Below are positions 1 to 8,119 of a stretch of DNA of 64,000 nucleotides, piece by piece; within the stretch, counting starts at the first letter, position 1; each line of letters begins with the position of its first letter. The notes beneath the pieces were generated by a model. The model saw only the letters and a program-made list of their open reading frames with translations. It did not search any database and had not been told where the DNA came from. Origin of the DNA: Pseudomonadota bacterium (GTDB taxonomy: Bacteria > Myxococcota_A > Polyangia > Polyangiales > Polyangiaceae); NCBI GenBank assembly GCA_023423895.1, contig JAFAER010000227.1:1-64000 (forward strand), read 5' to 3'. Position numbers and translations under genes: made by a program.

Positions 1-110
1 AAGTTGATCATCGTGTTGACCGCGTTGCCGCCGGAGCCGCCGCAGCCGATCACCTTGATGCGCGCCTGGTATTCCTGCTGCTCGTCTGCGAACTCGATGG
101 AAAACGTCAT
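1..110 (-). CDS. ftsZ: FtsZ, N-terminal part (cut by window edge)
   Basis: Only the first 36 codons are in the window; the gene runs off the left edge. The translation begins MTFSIEF and reaches IKVIGCGGSGGNAVN, the first nucleotide-binding glycine-rich segment of the tubulin-like GTPase FtsZ, which forms the cytokinetic ring. The third position of the usual VGGGG run is Cys-Gly-Gly-Ser-Gly here, a mild variant. The ATG at 108-110 is preceded by GGGAGG with an 8-base spacer, a good ribosome binding site. It lies 721 bases downstream of ftsA, much further than the near-contiguous arrangement common in dcw clusters, so it may have its own promoter. Confidence 0.96.
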   Translation of the reverse strand, partial: MTFSIEFADEQQEYQARIKVIGCGGSGGNAVNTMIN

Positions 111-236
111 GACGCATGCCTCCCGGGGCGGGGTCACCGCCGAAACCGTCGCGCGATCCTCCGGCGCTCTGTCGTTCTGGGGACCGCTATCGTCTGACTC
201 ACGCGCACGTGAGGAGTGAGCCGGGCTTCGGTCGCC

Positions 237-299
237 GAAGCCATCGTGCTCACACGACGACGGTTCGCATGCTTCGCGCGCTCGGGCCAAATAAGTGAC
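237..299 (-). repeat. Copy of the ftsA upstream and start region
   Basis: Read on the minus strand, this is a near-copy of 2117-2178, the sequence just upstream of ftsA plus its first codons. Both contain TTATTTGGCCCG, then GAACCGT, then GTGAGCACGATGGCTTCG, which in ftsA is the GTG start and codons for MSTMAS. Spacing is almost the same and roughly five of six positions match by eye. It could be a second promoter and leader feeding ftsZ, or the leftover of a partial ftsA duplication. Confidence 0.8.
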
Positions 300-576
300 A
301 CGCCGCGACGACACTTTTTCGTCGACGGGGCCGGCCAGGCTCGCGCGCGAACATCGAGACGCTCTCGTCCGCGCGATGTCCGAGGACGGATCGCCCTCGT
401 TTCACGCGGGATGTTCGTACCATCGCCAATGTAGGCCAATGTGGCCAACAAAGCGGCCGCCGTCTTCCTTCCCGCGTCGAACCGGTCACGCCGGGTGCGG
501 AACAGCGATACGTCTCGCGTAGGCTCGCGCCACGGACGTGCGTGACTCCTGCGCCTGCACCGGGCTGCGCGCGTCC

Positions 577-608
577 GGCGGAGGGCGGCGGAGGGCGGCG
601 GAGGGCGG
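577..608 (+). repeat. Tandem 10-base GC-rich repeat (three units)
   Basis: The unit GAGGGCGGCG occurs three times with a partial copy ahead of it, giving regularly spaced G runs on the plus strand and C runs on the strand carrying ftsA and ftsZ. It sits in the non-coding gap. The G-run spacing would allow quadruplex formation on the plus strand, but that is an inference from composition only. Confidence 0.75.
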
Positions 609-831
609 ATCTCGACCATCTGCCGCGAACGCGACAGGGCCCGGATCACCGCGCCGCTCGCGCGAAGACGGCGAACGAGAGCCGGCATCCTTCCGCGATG
701 CGCCACGTACACGTCACGCCGACCGCGTCGCGCGTCTACTCCGCAAGCAGACGCGCGGCATCGACCATCCACGGCGCAGCCCTCGCGCCTCTAAGGGCGC
801 GTCGACGCCGGGACGAGCGAACCGCACCGGA

Positions 832-2133
832 TCAGAAAGCGGCCTTCAGCCACTCCCAGATCTTCGACGACTTCGGGGATTCCTCGGCCTTTGCCGGTCC
901 CATGAGCTCGTCGCGCTTGGCGGCGGCGGCGCTCATGCGCATCATCGAGTGCGCGGGCGCGGCTGCGCGCGCGTTGGCATCGGCGATCGCCTGTGCACCG
1001 TAGCGCACGAGGCCGACGCCGGTCGCGTATTGCGGGCCGTGCACGAGCTGCGTGATCCCTCGGACGCCCGTCGGGAAGCCGATGCGAACCGGCATCCCGA
1101 GGATCTCCTCGGCGAGCTCGGTCGTTCCTTCGAGGAGGACCGCCCCGCCCGTCAGGACCACGCCGGCCGAGAGCTGCTCGAGCAGCCCGGTGTCCTCGAT
1201 GCGCTTGCGCACGACCGCGAAGATCTCCTCGACGCGCGGCTCGATGATGTCGCTGAGCACGCGGCGCGGCGTGCGGCGAGGCTTCTGCCCGCCGACACCG
1301 GGGACCTCGATCTCCTCGTCGTCCGCCACCATGCGTCCGAGCGAGCAGCCGAAGAGGCGCTTCAGCCGATCGGCCTCGGCCATGGGCGTCCGCAGGCCCG
1401 CGGCGATGTCGTTCGTGATGTTGTTGCCGCCGACCGGGACCACGCTCGCGTGCGCGATGCCGCCGTCGATGTAGAGCAGGACGTCCGTGGTGCCACCGCC
1501 GATGTCCACGACGGCCGCGCCGATTTCGCGCTCGTCGTCGGAGAGCACGGCCTCGGAGCTCGCGAGCGCCTCGAGGACGACGTCGGCAACGACGAGGCCG
1601 CAGCGCTCGGCGCAGCGGATCACGTTCTGGACGCAGCTCGTGGCGGCCGTGACGAGGTTGACCTTCGCCCCGAGGCGCACGCCGCTCATCCCGATGGGAT
1701 CGCGGATGCCGTCCTGGATGTCGACGATGTACTCGCGCGGGAGCACGTGAAGGATCTGCCGGTCCGCGTCGACCGGAATGGCGCGCGCGCCTTCCAGAAC
1801 GCGCTCGACGTCGGCGCGAGTCACCTCGCCACCGGCGATCGCGGCGACGCCGTCGGACGCCTGCGAGCGGATGTGACTGCCGGCGACGCCGGCATAAACC
1901 GTCCGGATCTCGACGCCAGCCATCGTCTGGGCCGCCTCGATCGCTTCCTTTATGGAGCGAACGGTCCAGTCGATATTGCTGACGATCCCTTTGCGGAGGC
2001 CGCGACAGGGAACGGATCCGACCCCGAGGATCGTGATCCCATCCTCGGCGATCTCGCCGACTACGGCACAGACCTTGGTGGTCCCGATATCGAGACCAAC
2101 GACGATCTCCCCTTGCGAAGCCATCGTGCTCAC
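832..2133 (-). CDS. ftsA: Cell division protein FtsA
   Basis: An actin-like ATPase that tethers FtsZ filaments to the inner membrane and recruits later divisome proteins. At 433 residues it has the usual length. The phosphate-1 loop GLDIGTTKVCAVVGE is near residues 13-27, the inserted 1C domain follows, and the second nucleotide motif VVDIGGGTTD is mid-protein. The C-terminus ends KIWEWLKAAF, a short amphipathic helix typical of the FtsA membrane anchor. The start at 2133 is GTG; an ATG three codons in (2124) is equally possible. The gene lies downstream of two non-dcw genes and has its own upstream element, which is repeated ahead of ftsZ. Confidence 0.97.
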   Translation of the reverse strand: MSTMASQGEIVVGLDIGTTKVCAVVGEIAEDGITILGVGSVPCRGLRKGIVSNIDWTVRSIKEAIEAAQTMAGVEIRTVYAGVAGSHIRSQASDGVAAIAGGEVTRADVERVLEGARAIPVDADRQILHVLPREYIVDIQDGIRDPIGMSGVRLGAKVNLVTAATSCVQNVIRCAERCGLVVADVVLEALASSEAVLSDDEREIGAAVVDIGGGTTDVLLYIDGGIAHASVVPVGGNNITNDIAAGLRTPMAEADRLKRLFGCSLGRMVADDEEIEVPGVGGQKPRRTPRRVLSDIIEPRVEEIFAVVRKRIEDTGLLEQLSAGVVLTGGAVLLEGTTELAEEILGMPVRIGFPTGVRGITQLVHGPQYATGVGLVRYGAQAIADANARAAAPAHSMMRMSAAAAKRDELMGPAKAEESPKSSKIWEWLKAAF

Positions 2134-2178
2134 GATCCACGGTTCTCATGGTTCCGCGAACCGGGCCAAATAACTGAC
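2117..2178 (-). promoter_or_regulatory. ftsA upstream element (second copy ahead of ftsZ)
   Basis: On the minus strand this starts with TTATTTGGCCCG, continues to GAACCGT and ends in the ftsA initiation codons. Its match to 237-299 covers both the untranslated part and the first codons. Conservation of the non-coding box suggests a regulatory role such as a promoter or leader RNA, but no clear -35/-10 pair is visible. Confidence 0.5.
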
Positions 2179-2277
2179 GGCTCCCGGCATCATCGTGCGC
2201 CAGCGGCACGAATCCCGGCCGTCACGGCGGAGCCGATGGACCGATGCACGAACATCGGAGATGATGGCCAGCGCGCC

Positions 2278-2598
2278 ATGAGCACCGGGGGATCAGGAGC
2301 GGGAGCCGAGCGTTGTTCTGCCTGTGGACGCCCCGCGGCGCAGGTGAACCGGCTGCTCTCGTCGCGAACGCGCGCGTCGGGCGGGAAGGGCACCACTGCA
2401 GAGCTCGTGATTTGTGACAAGTGCATCCGCGAGTGCGCGCAGGCGATCGCCGACGCACCGACGCGCATCCCTGGCGGCTCTCACGCCTGTGCGTTCTGCG
2501 CGAAGCCCGAGGAGCAGGTGGCGGTCATCGTCGGGATCGGCTCGAAGAAGATCTGCGACGAGTGCGTCGACGCCTACCGCGTCGCGCTCGACGGATGA
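2278..2598 (+). CDS. Small protein with two ClpX-type zinc fingers
   Basis: A 106-residue protein made almost entirely of two treble-clef fingers like the N-terminal zinc-binding domain of ClpX. Finger one uses C13/C16 and C46/C49, finger two C71/C74 and C93/C96, with the typical CDKC and CDEC second pairs. There is no AAA+ domain, so this is not ClpX itself. In ClpX this domain dimerises and binds adaptors and substrates; a free double domain could act as an adaptor or decoy (inference). The start chosen is ATG 2278; an in-frame ATG at 2236 would add 14 residues. It is divergent from ftsA, with about 144 bases between the start codons. Confidence 0.85.
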   Translation: MSTGGSGAGAERCSACGRPAAQVNRLLSSRTRASGGKGTTAELVICDKCIRECAQAIADAPTRIPGGSHACAFCAKPEEQVAVIVGIGSKKICDECVDAYRVALDG

Positions 2599-2624
2599 CG
2601 GAGCACACCGCGTGCACCGTCATC
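2594..2624 (+). terminator. Strong hairpin between convergent genes
   Basis: GATGACGG (2594-2601) pairs with CCGTCATC (2617-2624). Inside it GCAC pairs with GTGC around a 5-base loop, separated only by an A/A mismatch, giving about 12 pairs in 31 bases. It begins at the stop codon of the zinc-finger gene and faces the convergent SGNH gene ending at 2748. There is no U-tract, so termination would be by hairpin alone or with Rho. A shorter 6-pair hairpin follows at 2631-2645. Confidence 0.6.
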
Positions 2625-2747
2625 TCACGCGCTGGAGGCTCCAGCAGCTCGGCGTTCCTGCGCAGCGCGGACGTCACTCGCTGCCGGCAGAGGAGCGTGG
2701 GGAGAAGCTGGCGAGCTCAGCGGCGACTCCCCGCTCTCGCGTGCGGC

Positions 2748-3578
2748 TCAAGGTGCGATCGCGCCTAGGAACAGCTTGCGGATCTCGTCATGGCCCGTGG
2801 TGTTCGGGTGGATGCAGTCGGGGTCGAACCAGCTCGTGCCGTCCTTCAGCTTGCCGACGCCGTGGCCTTCGAACTTCGAACGCATGTCCACCGTGACGAC
2901 GGCGTCTCCGTACTTCTTCAGCACCTCGGCAGCAGCGTTGTTCCAGTTGTCCCAGTACGCCCTCGTCGGCTGCTTCGGCAGCGCCGCGAGGTACCCCGGG
3001 CAGCCCGCCTCGCCGAAATTCCCCTCGCCGTCCGTCGGGTCGTAGATCGTCGCGTGGAAGATCGTGACCTTCACTCCTTCACCGAAGCGGCCTTCACGCG
3101 TGAGCTCGTCGTAGGCCTTCGTGAGGTTGTCGGTGAAGGCGGTGCGCGCCTTCTCGTCCGAGCCGCTCAGGATGTCGAGCGCGGCGGCCTGCATGTCGTT
3201 GCCGCCGATCGTGACCGAGACCGCGATCGGCCCGGACAAGGCCTCCGGCAGCGACGACACCTGCTCCGGCAGCCCGATCGACCGCGCCCCCGACTGTGAG
3301 TTCTTGACGACCTCGACCTCGCCGAGCTTCGTCTTCAAGTCTTCACCGAGCAGGTCGTAGAAGAAGGGGCCCGAGCCTCCGCGGTCGCTGATCGAGTCGC
3401 CGAGGATCACGTACGACTTGAACGTCGAGCTCGTGTCCGCCGGCTTGCTGCCGGCATCGTCGTTCGAGCCGCCGCTGCTGCTGCTCGCACCTGCGTTGTC
3501 ACCGTTCGATGGACTGCTGCTGCTCGAGCACGCGGCGGCCATGACGAGGAGGGCGATGACGGAGAGCGAGCGCTTCAT
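2748..3578 (-). CDS. SGNH/GDSL-family hydrolase lipoprotein
   Basis: A 276-residue exported esterase or lipase-like protein. The signal peptide ends in lipobox MAAAC with the lipidated Cys at 17, followed by a Ser/Gly/Asp-rich linker. SGNH block I is GDSISD (Ser62), block III is GGND, and block V is DPDCIHP with Asp254 and His257 as the likely catalytic pair. The substrate is unknown; the family includes lipases and enzymes acting on acetylated polysaccharide or peptidoglycan. It lies between the OmpA-like gene and ftsA, an uncommon place for such a gene, so a cell-wall role is worth considering. A longer frame begins at 3725, but the ATG at 3578 directly precedes the signal peptide. Confidence 0.88.
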   Translation of the reverse strand: MKRSLSVIALLVMAAACSSSSSPSNGDNAGASSSSGGSNDDAGSKPADTSSTFKSYVILGDSISDRGGSGPFFYDLLGEDLKTKLGEVEVVKNSQSGARSIGLPEQVSSLPEALSGPIAVSVTIGGNDMQAAALDILSGSDEKARTAFTDNLTKAYDELTREGRFGEGVKVTIFHATIYDPTDGEGNFGEAGCPGYLAALPKQPTRAYWDNWNNAAAEVLKKYGDAVVTVDMRSKFEGHGVGKLKDGTSWFDPDCIHPNTTGHDEIRKLFLGAIAP

Positions 3579-3645
3579 GGCGACTGGAGTAGCGTCCGGT
3601 GCGGCTCGCGTCAGGGCACGGTTCCGTCTCAGCAGTAAGAAGACG

Positions 3646-4482
3646 TCAGCGCGCGTCGCCGCCGTCCTGAGCCGGCTCCCCGCCGTCCGCCGGAATCGAT
3701 GGCGGAGCCGCATCGACTCCCGCATCGGCGGAGCCGGGGAGCGACGGAAGCTCGGTCACGTTCGGCATGAGCACGATCTCGATGCGCCGGTTCTCCTGCC
3801 GTCCCGCCTCGTTGCTGTTCGTCGCCACCGGCTCGTACGCGCTGTAGCCCGCGGCCACGAGCCGCGCCGGGTTCATCCCGGACGTGATGAGCTGCTGCGC
3901 CACCGTGAGCGCGCGCGCCGTCGAGAGCTCCAGGTTGTTCTTGAACGGCGACGGCGGGACCGCCCTCGGATCGATCGGCACGTTGTCCGTGTGCCCGGCG
4001 ACCATGAAGCGACGGTCAGGCACCTGGCGAAGGATGGTCGCGACGTCGCGAAGCGCGTCTTTGCCTTCCTTCGACAGCTCCGCGCTACCCGACGCGAACA
4101 GCACGCTCGCCGGCAGCTTCACGACCATGCGGCCGTGACGAAGGATGATCTGCAGCTTCCCGCTGTCGATCATCTTCTGGAACTTCTCCGTGAGCGACTT
4201 GAATGCGGCGAGCCGCTTCTCCGCCTCCGCGTGCTCGGCGCGCAGCTCCTCGAGCTCCGCACGCGACGCGTTCAGGCTCGCGGAGGCCTCTTCCGACGCC
4301 TTGAGATGACTCTCCCGGTCGCCGCTGCATGCCGCGAGGTCCTGCTGACAGGAGCCGACGGCTTGCCGCTGCGCTTCGACCCGCTTCGCGCCGTCCGTCC
4401 GCGCGTGCCATGCCATGCCGCCCGCCGCCCCCGCGACGACCGTTGCGACGATCGCAAACGCCTTCCATACGCCAGTGCTCAC
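3646..4482 (-). CDS. OmpA/MotB-family peptidoglycan-binding protein
   Basis: A 278-residue envelope protein. An N-terminal hydrophobic segment (about residues 8-25) anchors it. A coiled coil of roughly residues 60-100 follows (SEEASASLNASRAELEEL region). The OmpA-like domain then shows LFASGSAELSKEG, VAGHTDNVPI and RRIEIVLMPN, the residues that grip diaminopimelate in peptidoglycan. The tail is Asp/Gly/Ala/Pro-rich. The layout, membrane anchor then coiled coil then OmpA, resembles MotB-like or Pal-like tethers that do not form a beta barrel. It sits 42 bases downstream of ftsQ and 67 bases upstream of the SGNH gene on the same strand, so co-transcription with division genes is likely. Confidence 0.9.
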   Translation of the reverse strand: MSTGVWKAFAIVATVVAGAAGGMAWHARTDGAKRVEAQRQAVGSCQQDLAACSGDRESHLKASEEASASLNASRAELEELRAEHAEAEKRLAAFKSLTEKFQKMIDSGKLQIILRHGRMVVKLPASVLFASGSAELSKEGKDALRDVATILRQVPDRRFMVAGHTDNVPIDPRAVPPSPFKNNLELSTARALTVAQQLITSGMNPARLVAAGYSAYEPVATNSNEAGRQENRRIEIVLMPNVTELPSLPGSADAGVDAAPPSIPADGGEPAQDGGDAR

Positions 4483-4524
4483 AGGCGCAGGGTAACACCC
4501 CTGCGCCGATCGATGCGCCCAGCG

Positions 4525-5523
4525 TCAGCGCATGCGCACGACCACGCGATCCGGCCGCGCTTCGTCGTCGAGCATGATCGTATCCGGCTTCGCGCCGCGC
4601 CGATCCAGCTCTCCGATGATGCGCGCTGCCTGGTCGAGCTTCTTGCGGTACGGCGCCGAGCCCATGCGGATGGTGACGCCGCTCTTGCCGACGACGAGCG
4701 TCATGTCGCCGTTCGGCTCCACGTGCACCTCTTGCACCGGCGAGCGCTGCGCCAGCGGCGAGCGGTCGTAGTCGCTCGCGAGGTCGAGCGCCTGGCGGAT
4801 CGTTCGCGTCGCGCCTTCGCGATCTTCGACGAGCGCCTTCGACGTGATGCCGGTCACGACGTGAAAGTCGAGCGGATCGCCAGGCTCGATGCGCTTGATG
4901 ACGAGGCCATCACGCGTCACGAGATACGTCCCTTCGGCCATCGCGACGACGCCCGAGGCCTCGCGCTCGGTGACACGGATCGCAATCGTGCCCGGGAGCT
5001 GGCGCGTGAGCTCCGCGCTTTCGATCCACGGATCGGCGGAGAGACGCCGGCGAGCGGCATCGAGATCGATCGAGAAGACGTTCTGCCCCTTGGCGATCCC
5101 GGCGATGTTGGCGATGTCCTCGGGACCACGCCGTTTGCCACCGGACGTCACGATCTCGCTGACCGCGAAGCGCGGGCTCGTCCGGACGTAGTGTCGAGCT
5201 CCCCAGACGACGCCGGAGCCGATTCCAATCACCATCGTCAGACCGAAAAGCGCTCGGAGAACGACGAGAAAGCGAGAGTCTCGCGCCGGCTTCGGCCGCT
5301 CCGCCACGACATCGCCGGAGACGGGAGGCGGGATGCTTCCGGCGCTCTTCGCGGGGCGGCGCACGTTCATTGCGGCTCGGCCGTCGCCGAGCCCGCTCGC
5401 GAAATCGGATGCGCGGCTCGAGCTCGGGCCGACGCCACGCGTACGGCTGCCCGAAGCCGGCATCGACGTGCTCGACGGCCCCAATCGCGGCGCGCCCTCT
5501 CGCCCTCGCGGCGAGACGCTCAT
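4525..5523 (-). CDS. ftsQ: Cell division protein FtsQ
   Basis: A bitopic divisome protein linking FtsL/FtsB to FtsA and FtsW/FtsI. Of its 332 residues the first 85 or so form a long Pro/Ser/Arg-rich cytoplasmic tail. One membrane segment follows (about FLVVLRALFGLTMVIGIGSG), then a POTRA domain (FAVSEIVTSGGKRRGPEDI, LSADPWIESAELTRQLPGTI) and the FtsQ beta domain. The first codon overlaps the murC stop by 4 bases (ATGA), so translation is probably coupled. The family's low conservation is offset by the POTRA pattern and the gene order. Confidence 0.93.
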   Translation of the reverse strand: MSVSPRGREGAPRLGPSSTSMPASGSRTRGVGPSSSRASDFASGLGDGRAAMNVRRPAKSAGSIPPPVSGDVVAERPKPARDSRFLVVLRALFGLTMVIGIGSGVVWGARHYVRTSPRFAVSEIVTSGGKRRGPEDIANIAGIAKGQNVFSIDLDAARRRLSADPWIESAELTRQLPGTIAIRVTEREASGVVAMAEGTYLVTRDGLVIKRIEPGDPLDFHVVTGITSKALVEDREGATRTIRQALDLASDYDRSPLAQRSPVQEVHVEPNGDMTLVVGKSGVTIRMGSAPYRKKLDQAARIIGELDRRGAKPDTIMLDDEARPDRVVVRMR

Positions 5524-6944
5524 CGGCCCGCCCCTCCTCCGCTTGCCTCGGCGTCGAGCCGCGCAGCGAGCTTCTTCGCGCTTGCGTTGATGTCGCCCGC
5601 GCCGAGCGCGATGACGAGATCGCCCGGGAGGACCTCCTCGTGGAGCGCCGCCTCGACGTCGTTCTTGTCTGCAACGTAACGGACCGCGTGATGCCCGTGC
5701 GCGCGGATCGCGTCTGCGAGCGCCTTGCCGGTCGCCCCCTCGATCGGCTTCTCACCGGCCGGATACACCTCCGTCACGATGACGAGGTCCGCCTTGTTGA
5801 AGGCGCGGGTGAACTCTTCGAACAGGTCGCGCGTCCGCGTGTAGCGGTGCGGCTGGAAAGCGACGACGACGCGGCGGTCGAATCCGCCCTGCGCCGCATC
5901 GAGCGTGGCCTCGATCTCCGCGGGGTGGTGCCCGTAGTCGTCGACGATCATCACGTCCCCCTTCTTGCCGTCCTTCGTGAGCGGCGGTTGCCCGACGACG
6001 GTGAAGCGGCGCTGGACGCCGTGGAAGCCGCCGATCGCTTCGCGCACGATGTCGAACGGGATCTCGAGCTCGTCCGCGACCGCGATGACCGAGAGCGCAT
6101 TGAGGACGTTGTGCGCGCCCGGCATTCGGACGGTGAACCGTCCGAGCGACTCACCCCGCCGATGGACCTCGAAATGCGTCTCGAGCCCGGCAAAGGTGGG
6201 GTTCTTCGCCCGATAGTCGGCCAGGCGCGAGACACCGTAGGTGACGTGCCGACGCGTGACCTGCGGGAGAATCGCCTGGACGTGCGGGTGATCGACGCAG
6301 AGAACGGCGAGACCGTAGAACGGGATCTTGTTCGCGAACTGTACGAACGCCTCTTTGACCTTCTCGTGGGTCTTGTAGTGATCGAGGTGCTCGGCGTCGA
6401 TGTTCGTGATGACACCGATCGTCGGCGTGAGCTTGAGGAACGAGCCATCGCTTTCGTCGGCCTCCGCGACGAAGAGATCTCCCTCGCCGAGGCGCGCGTT
6501 CGAGCCGAGCGCGTTGACCTTGCCGCCGACGACGACGGTCGGGTCGAGGCCCGCGTGCCGAAGGACGGTCGCCACGAGCGACGTGGTCGTGGTCTTGCCG
6601 TGCGAGCCGGCGATGAGCACGCAGTACTTCACGCGCATCAGCTCGGCGAGCATCTCCGCGCGGGGGATGATCGGGATGTCGAGCTGGCGCGCGCGCACGA
6701 TCTCCGGGTTGTCCGGACGGATCGCGCTCGAGAAGACGACGACGTCGGCGCCCTCTACGTTCTCCGCGCGGTGCCCGACGTCGATCCGCACACCCATCGT
6801 CTCGAGCCGACGCGTGATGTCGTTCGGCTTCATGTCCGAGCCGGACACGTCGAACTCCATCGTGCGAAGGATCTCGGCGAGGCCGCTCATCCCGATGCCG
6901 CCGACCCCGACGAAGTGGGCGTGGCGCATCCGACCGCGAAACAT
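5520..6944 (-). CDS. murC: UDP-N-acetylmuramate-L-alanine ligase MurC
   Basis: Adds L-Ala to UDP-MurNAc, the first peptide step of peptidoglycan synthesis, with ATP. At 474 residues it is normal length. The N-terminal dinucleotide-like motif is VGVGGIGMSGLA, the Mur ligase P-loop GSHGKTTTTSLV, followed by EADESDGSF and the C-terminal domain motif YGHHPAEI. The ATG at 6944 shares one base with the murG stop (TGATG), and the stop overlaps ftsQ. In many clusters murB and ddl follow murC; neither is here. Confidence 0.97.
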   Translation of the reverse strand: MFRGRMRHAHFVGVGGIGMSGLAEILRTMEFDVSGSDMKPNDITRRLETMGVRIDVGHRAENVEGADVVVFSSAIRPDNPEIVRARQLDIPIIPRAEMLAELMRVKYCVLIAGSHGKTTTTSLVATVLRHAGLDPTVVVGGKVNALGSNARLGEGDLFVAEADESDGSFLKLTPTIGVITNIDAEHLDHYKTHEKVKEAFVQFANKIPFYGLAVLCVDHPHVQAILPQVTRRHVTYGVSRLADYRAKNPTFAGLETHFEVHRRGESLGRFTVRMPGAHNVLNALSVIAVADELEIPFDIVREAIGGFHGVQRRFTVVGQPPLTKDGKKGDVMIVDDYGHHPAEIEATLDAAQGGFDRRVVVAFQPHRYTRTRDLFEEFTRAFNKADLVIVTEVYPAGEKPIEGATGKALADAIRAHGHHAVRYVADKNDVEAALHEEVLPGDLVIALGAGDINASAKKLAARLDAEASGGGAGR

Positions 6945-8119
6945 CAGGAGACCTCCTTGCGCGTAGGCGCGGCGGCCACGAATCGCGAAGAGCCGCCGTT
7001 CGCAGCGCCGTTCTTCTTCTCGGGCTCCCGTGGCCGGCGAACGGAGATGCCGGCAAGGTCCAGGAGATCCTTTGCGACGTCCTCGGCGGCGCGGGGCCTG
7101 CCGTGCTCGCGCGCAGCGTCCGCCATCCGTGACCGGCGAGCGTCGTCGGCGAGCAGACCGCCGATCTCGGAGGCGAGCCGCAACTCGTCCGCCGCTTCCT
7201 GACGGATGCACACCGCGCCGCCGATCTCGGCGAGCGACAGCGCGTTCTTCGCCTGGTGGTCATCGGCGGCGTGCGGGAACGGAACGAAGACCGCTGCGCG
7301 GCCGATCGCCGAGATCTCGGCGACGGTGACCGCGCCGGAGCGGGCGACGATGAGGTCGGCCGCGGCCATCCGCGCCGCGACGTCGTCGAGGAACGGGACC
7401 ACCTCGACGTCGGCGACGCCGAGCTTGGCGTAAGCCTCGCGGACAGCTGCCTCGCGATCGCGTCCCGCCTGGTGCACGACGGAGAAGCGCGCTCCCGCAT
7501 CGCGCGCGCGCGAAACGGCTCGTGGCAGCACCTCGTTCAGCGCCTGCGCGCCCTGACTTCCGCCGAGCACGAGGAGGCGCTTCGTTCCGGCCGACGGCGC
7601 GTAGGCGCGCGGCTCGAACCCCGGGCGAAGCGGAACGCCATGGAGGCGCGCCTTGTCGCCGCGGAAATGGCGTCCGGTCGCGGACCAGGCGACGAAGGCG
7701 CGCTTCGCGAACGGCGCCAGGAGGCGATTCGCGAGGCCTAGCGTGCTGTTCGGCTCGAGGATCGCGAGGGGCACGCGCTGCGAGACACACGCGAGCGCCG
7801 CAGGTCCGGCGGCATACCCGCCGACGCTCAGCACCACGGCCGGCTCGAGCCGCCGCACGACCGTCCGCGCCTTCTGCATCGCCTTCGCCGCGACGAGCGC
7901 GCCGCGGATCGCGCGCTGCGGCCCACCACCCTTCATCGGCTCGACGTCGAGCAACTCGAGCGCATAGCCGTGCTCCGGGACGACGCGCGCCTCGAGGCCT
8001 CGCGGCGACCCGGCGAAGACGACCTTCACGTCCGCGAGACGTTCGAGCGCGCGCGCGACCGCGAGGCCGGGAAAGACGTGGCCGCCCGTTCCGCCGCCTG
8101 CGACGAGGATCCAGCGCAT
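6944..8119 (-). CDS. murG: Lipid II synthase MurG
   Basis: Membrane-associated GT28 glycosyltransferase that adds GlcNAc to lipid I, giving lipid II. The 391-residue protein has the first G-loop GGGTGGHVFPGLA at residues 8-20, the second GGSQGAQALNE, and the UDP-GlcNAc and flipping loop region FPHAADDHQAKNA. The start is ATG 8119, sharing one base with the ftsW stop (TGATG). The C-terminal 30 or so residues are basic and Glu/Lys-rich beyond the domain. Confidence 0.97.
   Translation of the reverse strand: MRWILVAGGGTGGHVFPGLAVARALERLADVKVVFAGSPRGLEARVVPEHGYALELLDVEPMKGGGPQRAIRGALVAAKAMQKARTVVRRLEPAVVLSVGGYAAGPAALACVSQRVPLAILEPNSTLGLANRLLAPFAKRAFVAWSATGRHFRGDKARLHGVPLRPGFEPRAYAPSAGTKRLLVLGGSQGAQALNEVLPRAVSRARDAGARFSVVHQAGRDREAAVREAYAKLGVADVEVVPFLDDVAARMAAADLIVARSGAVTVAEISAIGRAAVFVPFPHAADDHQAKNALSLAEIGGAVCIRQEAADELRLASEIGGLLADDARRSRMADAAREHGRPRAAEDVAKDLLDLAGISVRRPREPEKKNGAANGGSSRFVAAAPTRKEVS

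Larger units (their letters stand above)
111..831. other. Long ftsA-ftsZ gap without a convincing gene
   Basis: This 721-base stretch separates ftsA from ftsZ. Open frames exist on both strands, but they are arginine-rich and look like GC-driven shadows. What it does hold is a copy of the ftsA upstream/start region (237-299), a three-unit 10-base GC-rich repeat (577-608), and the ftsZ ribosome binding site near 118-125. The minus-strand frame through the copied ftsA start would encode about 40 residues beginning with the ftsA-like MSTMAS and then diverging; I do not call it a gene. Confidence 0.7.

Noticed and set aside
134..772. Minus-strand frame of about 212 codons in the ftsA-ftsZ gap
   Set aside because: Arg-rich composition, no motif and no ribosome site; the only familiar part is the copied ftsA start.
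538..2277. Long plus-strand open frame across ftsA
   Set aside because: It is antisense to ftsA with Arg/Asp/His-rich shadow composition; only its last 107 codons (from 2278) form the real zinc-finger protein.
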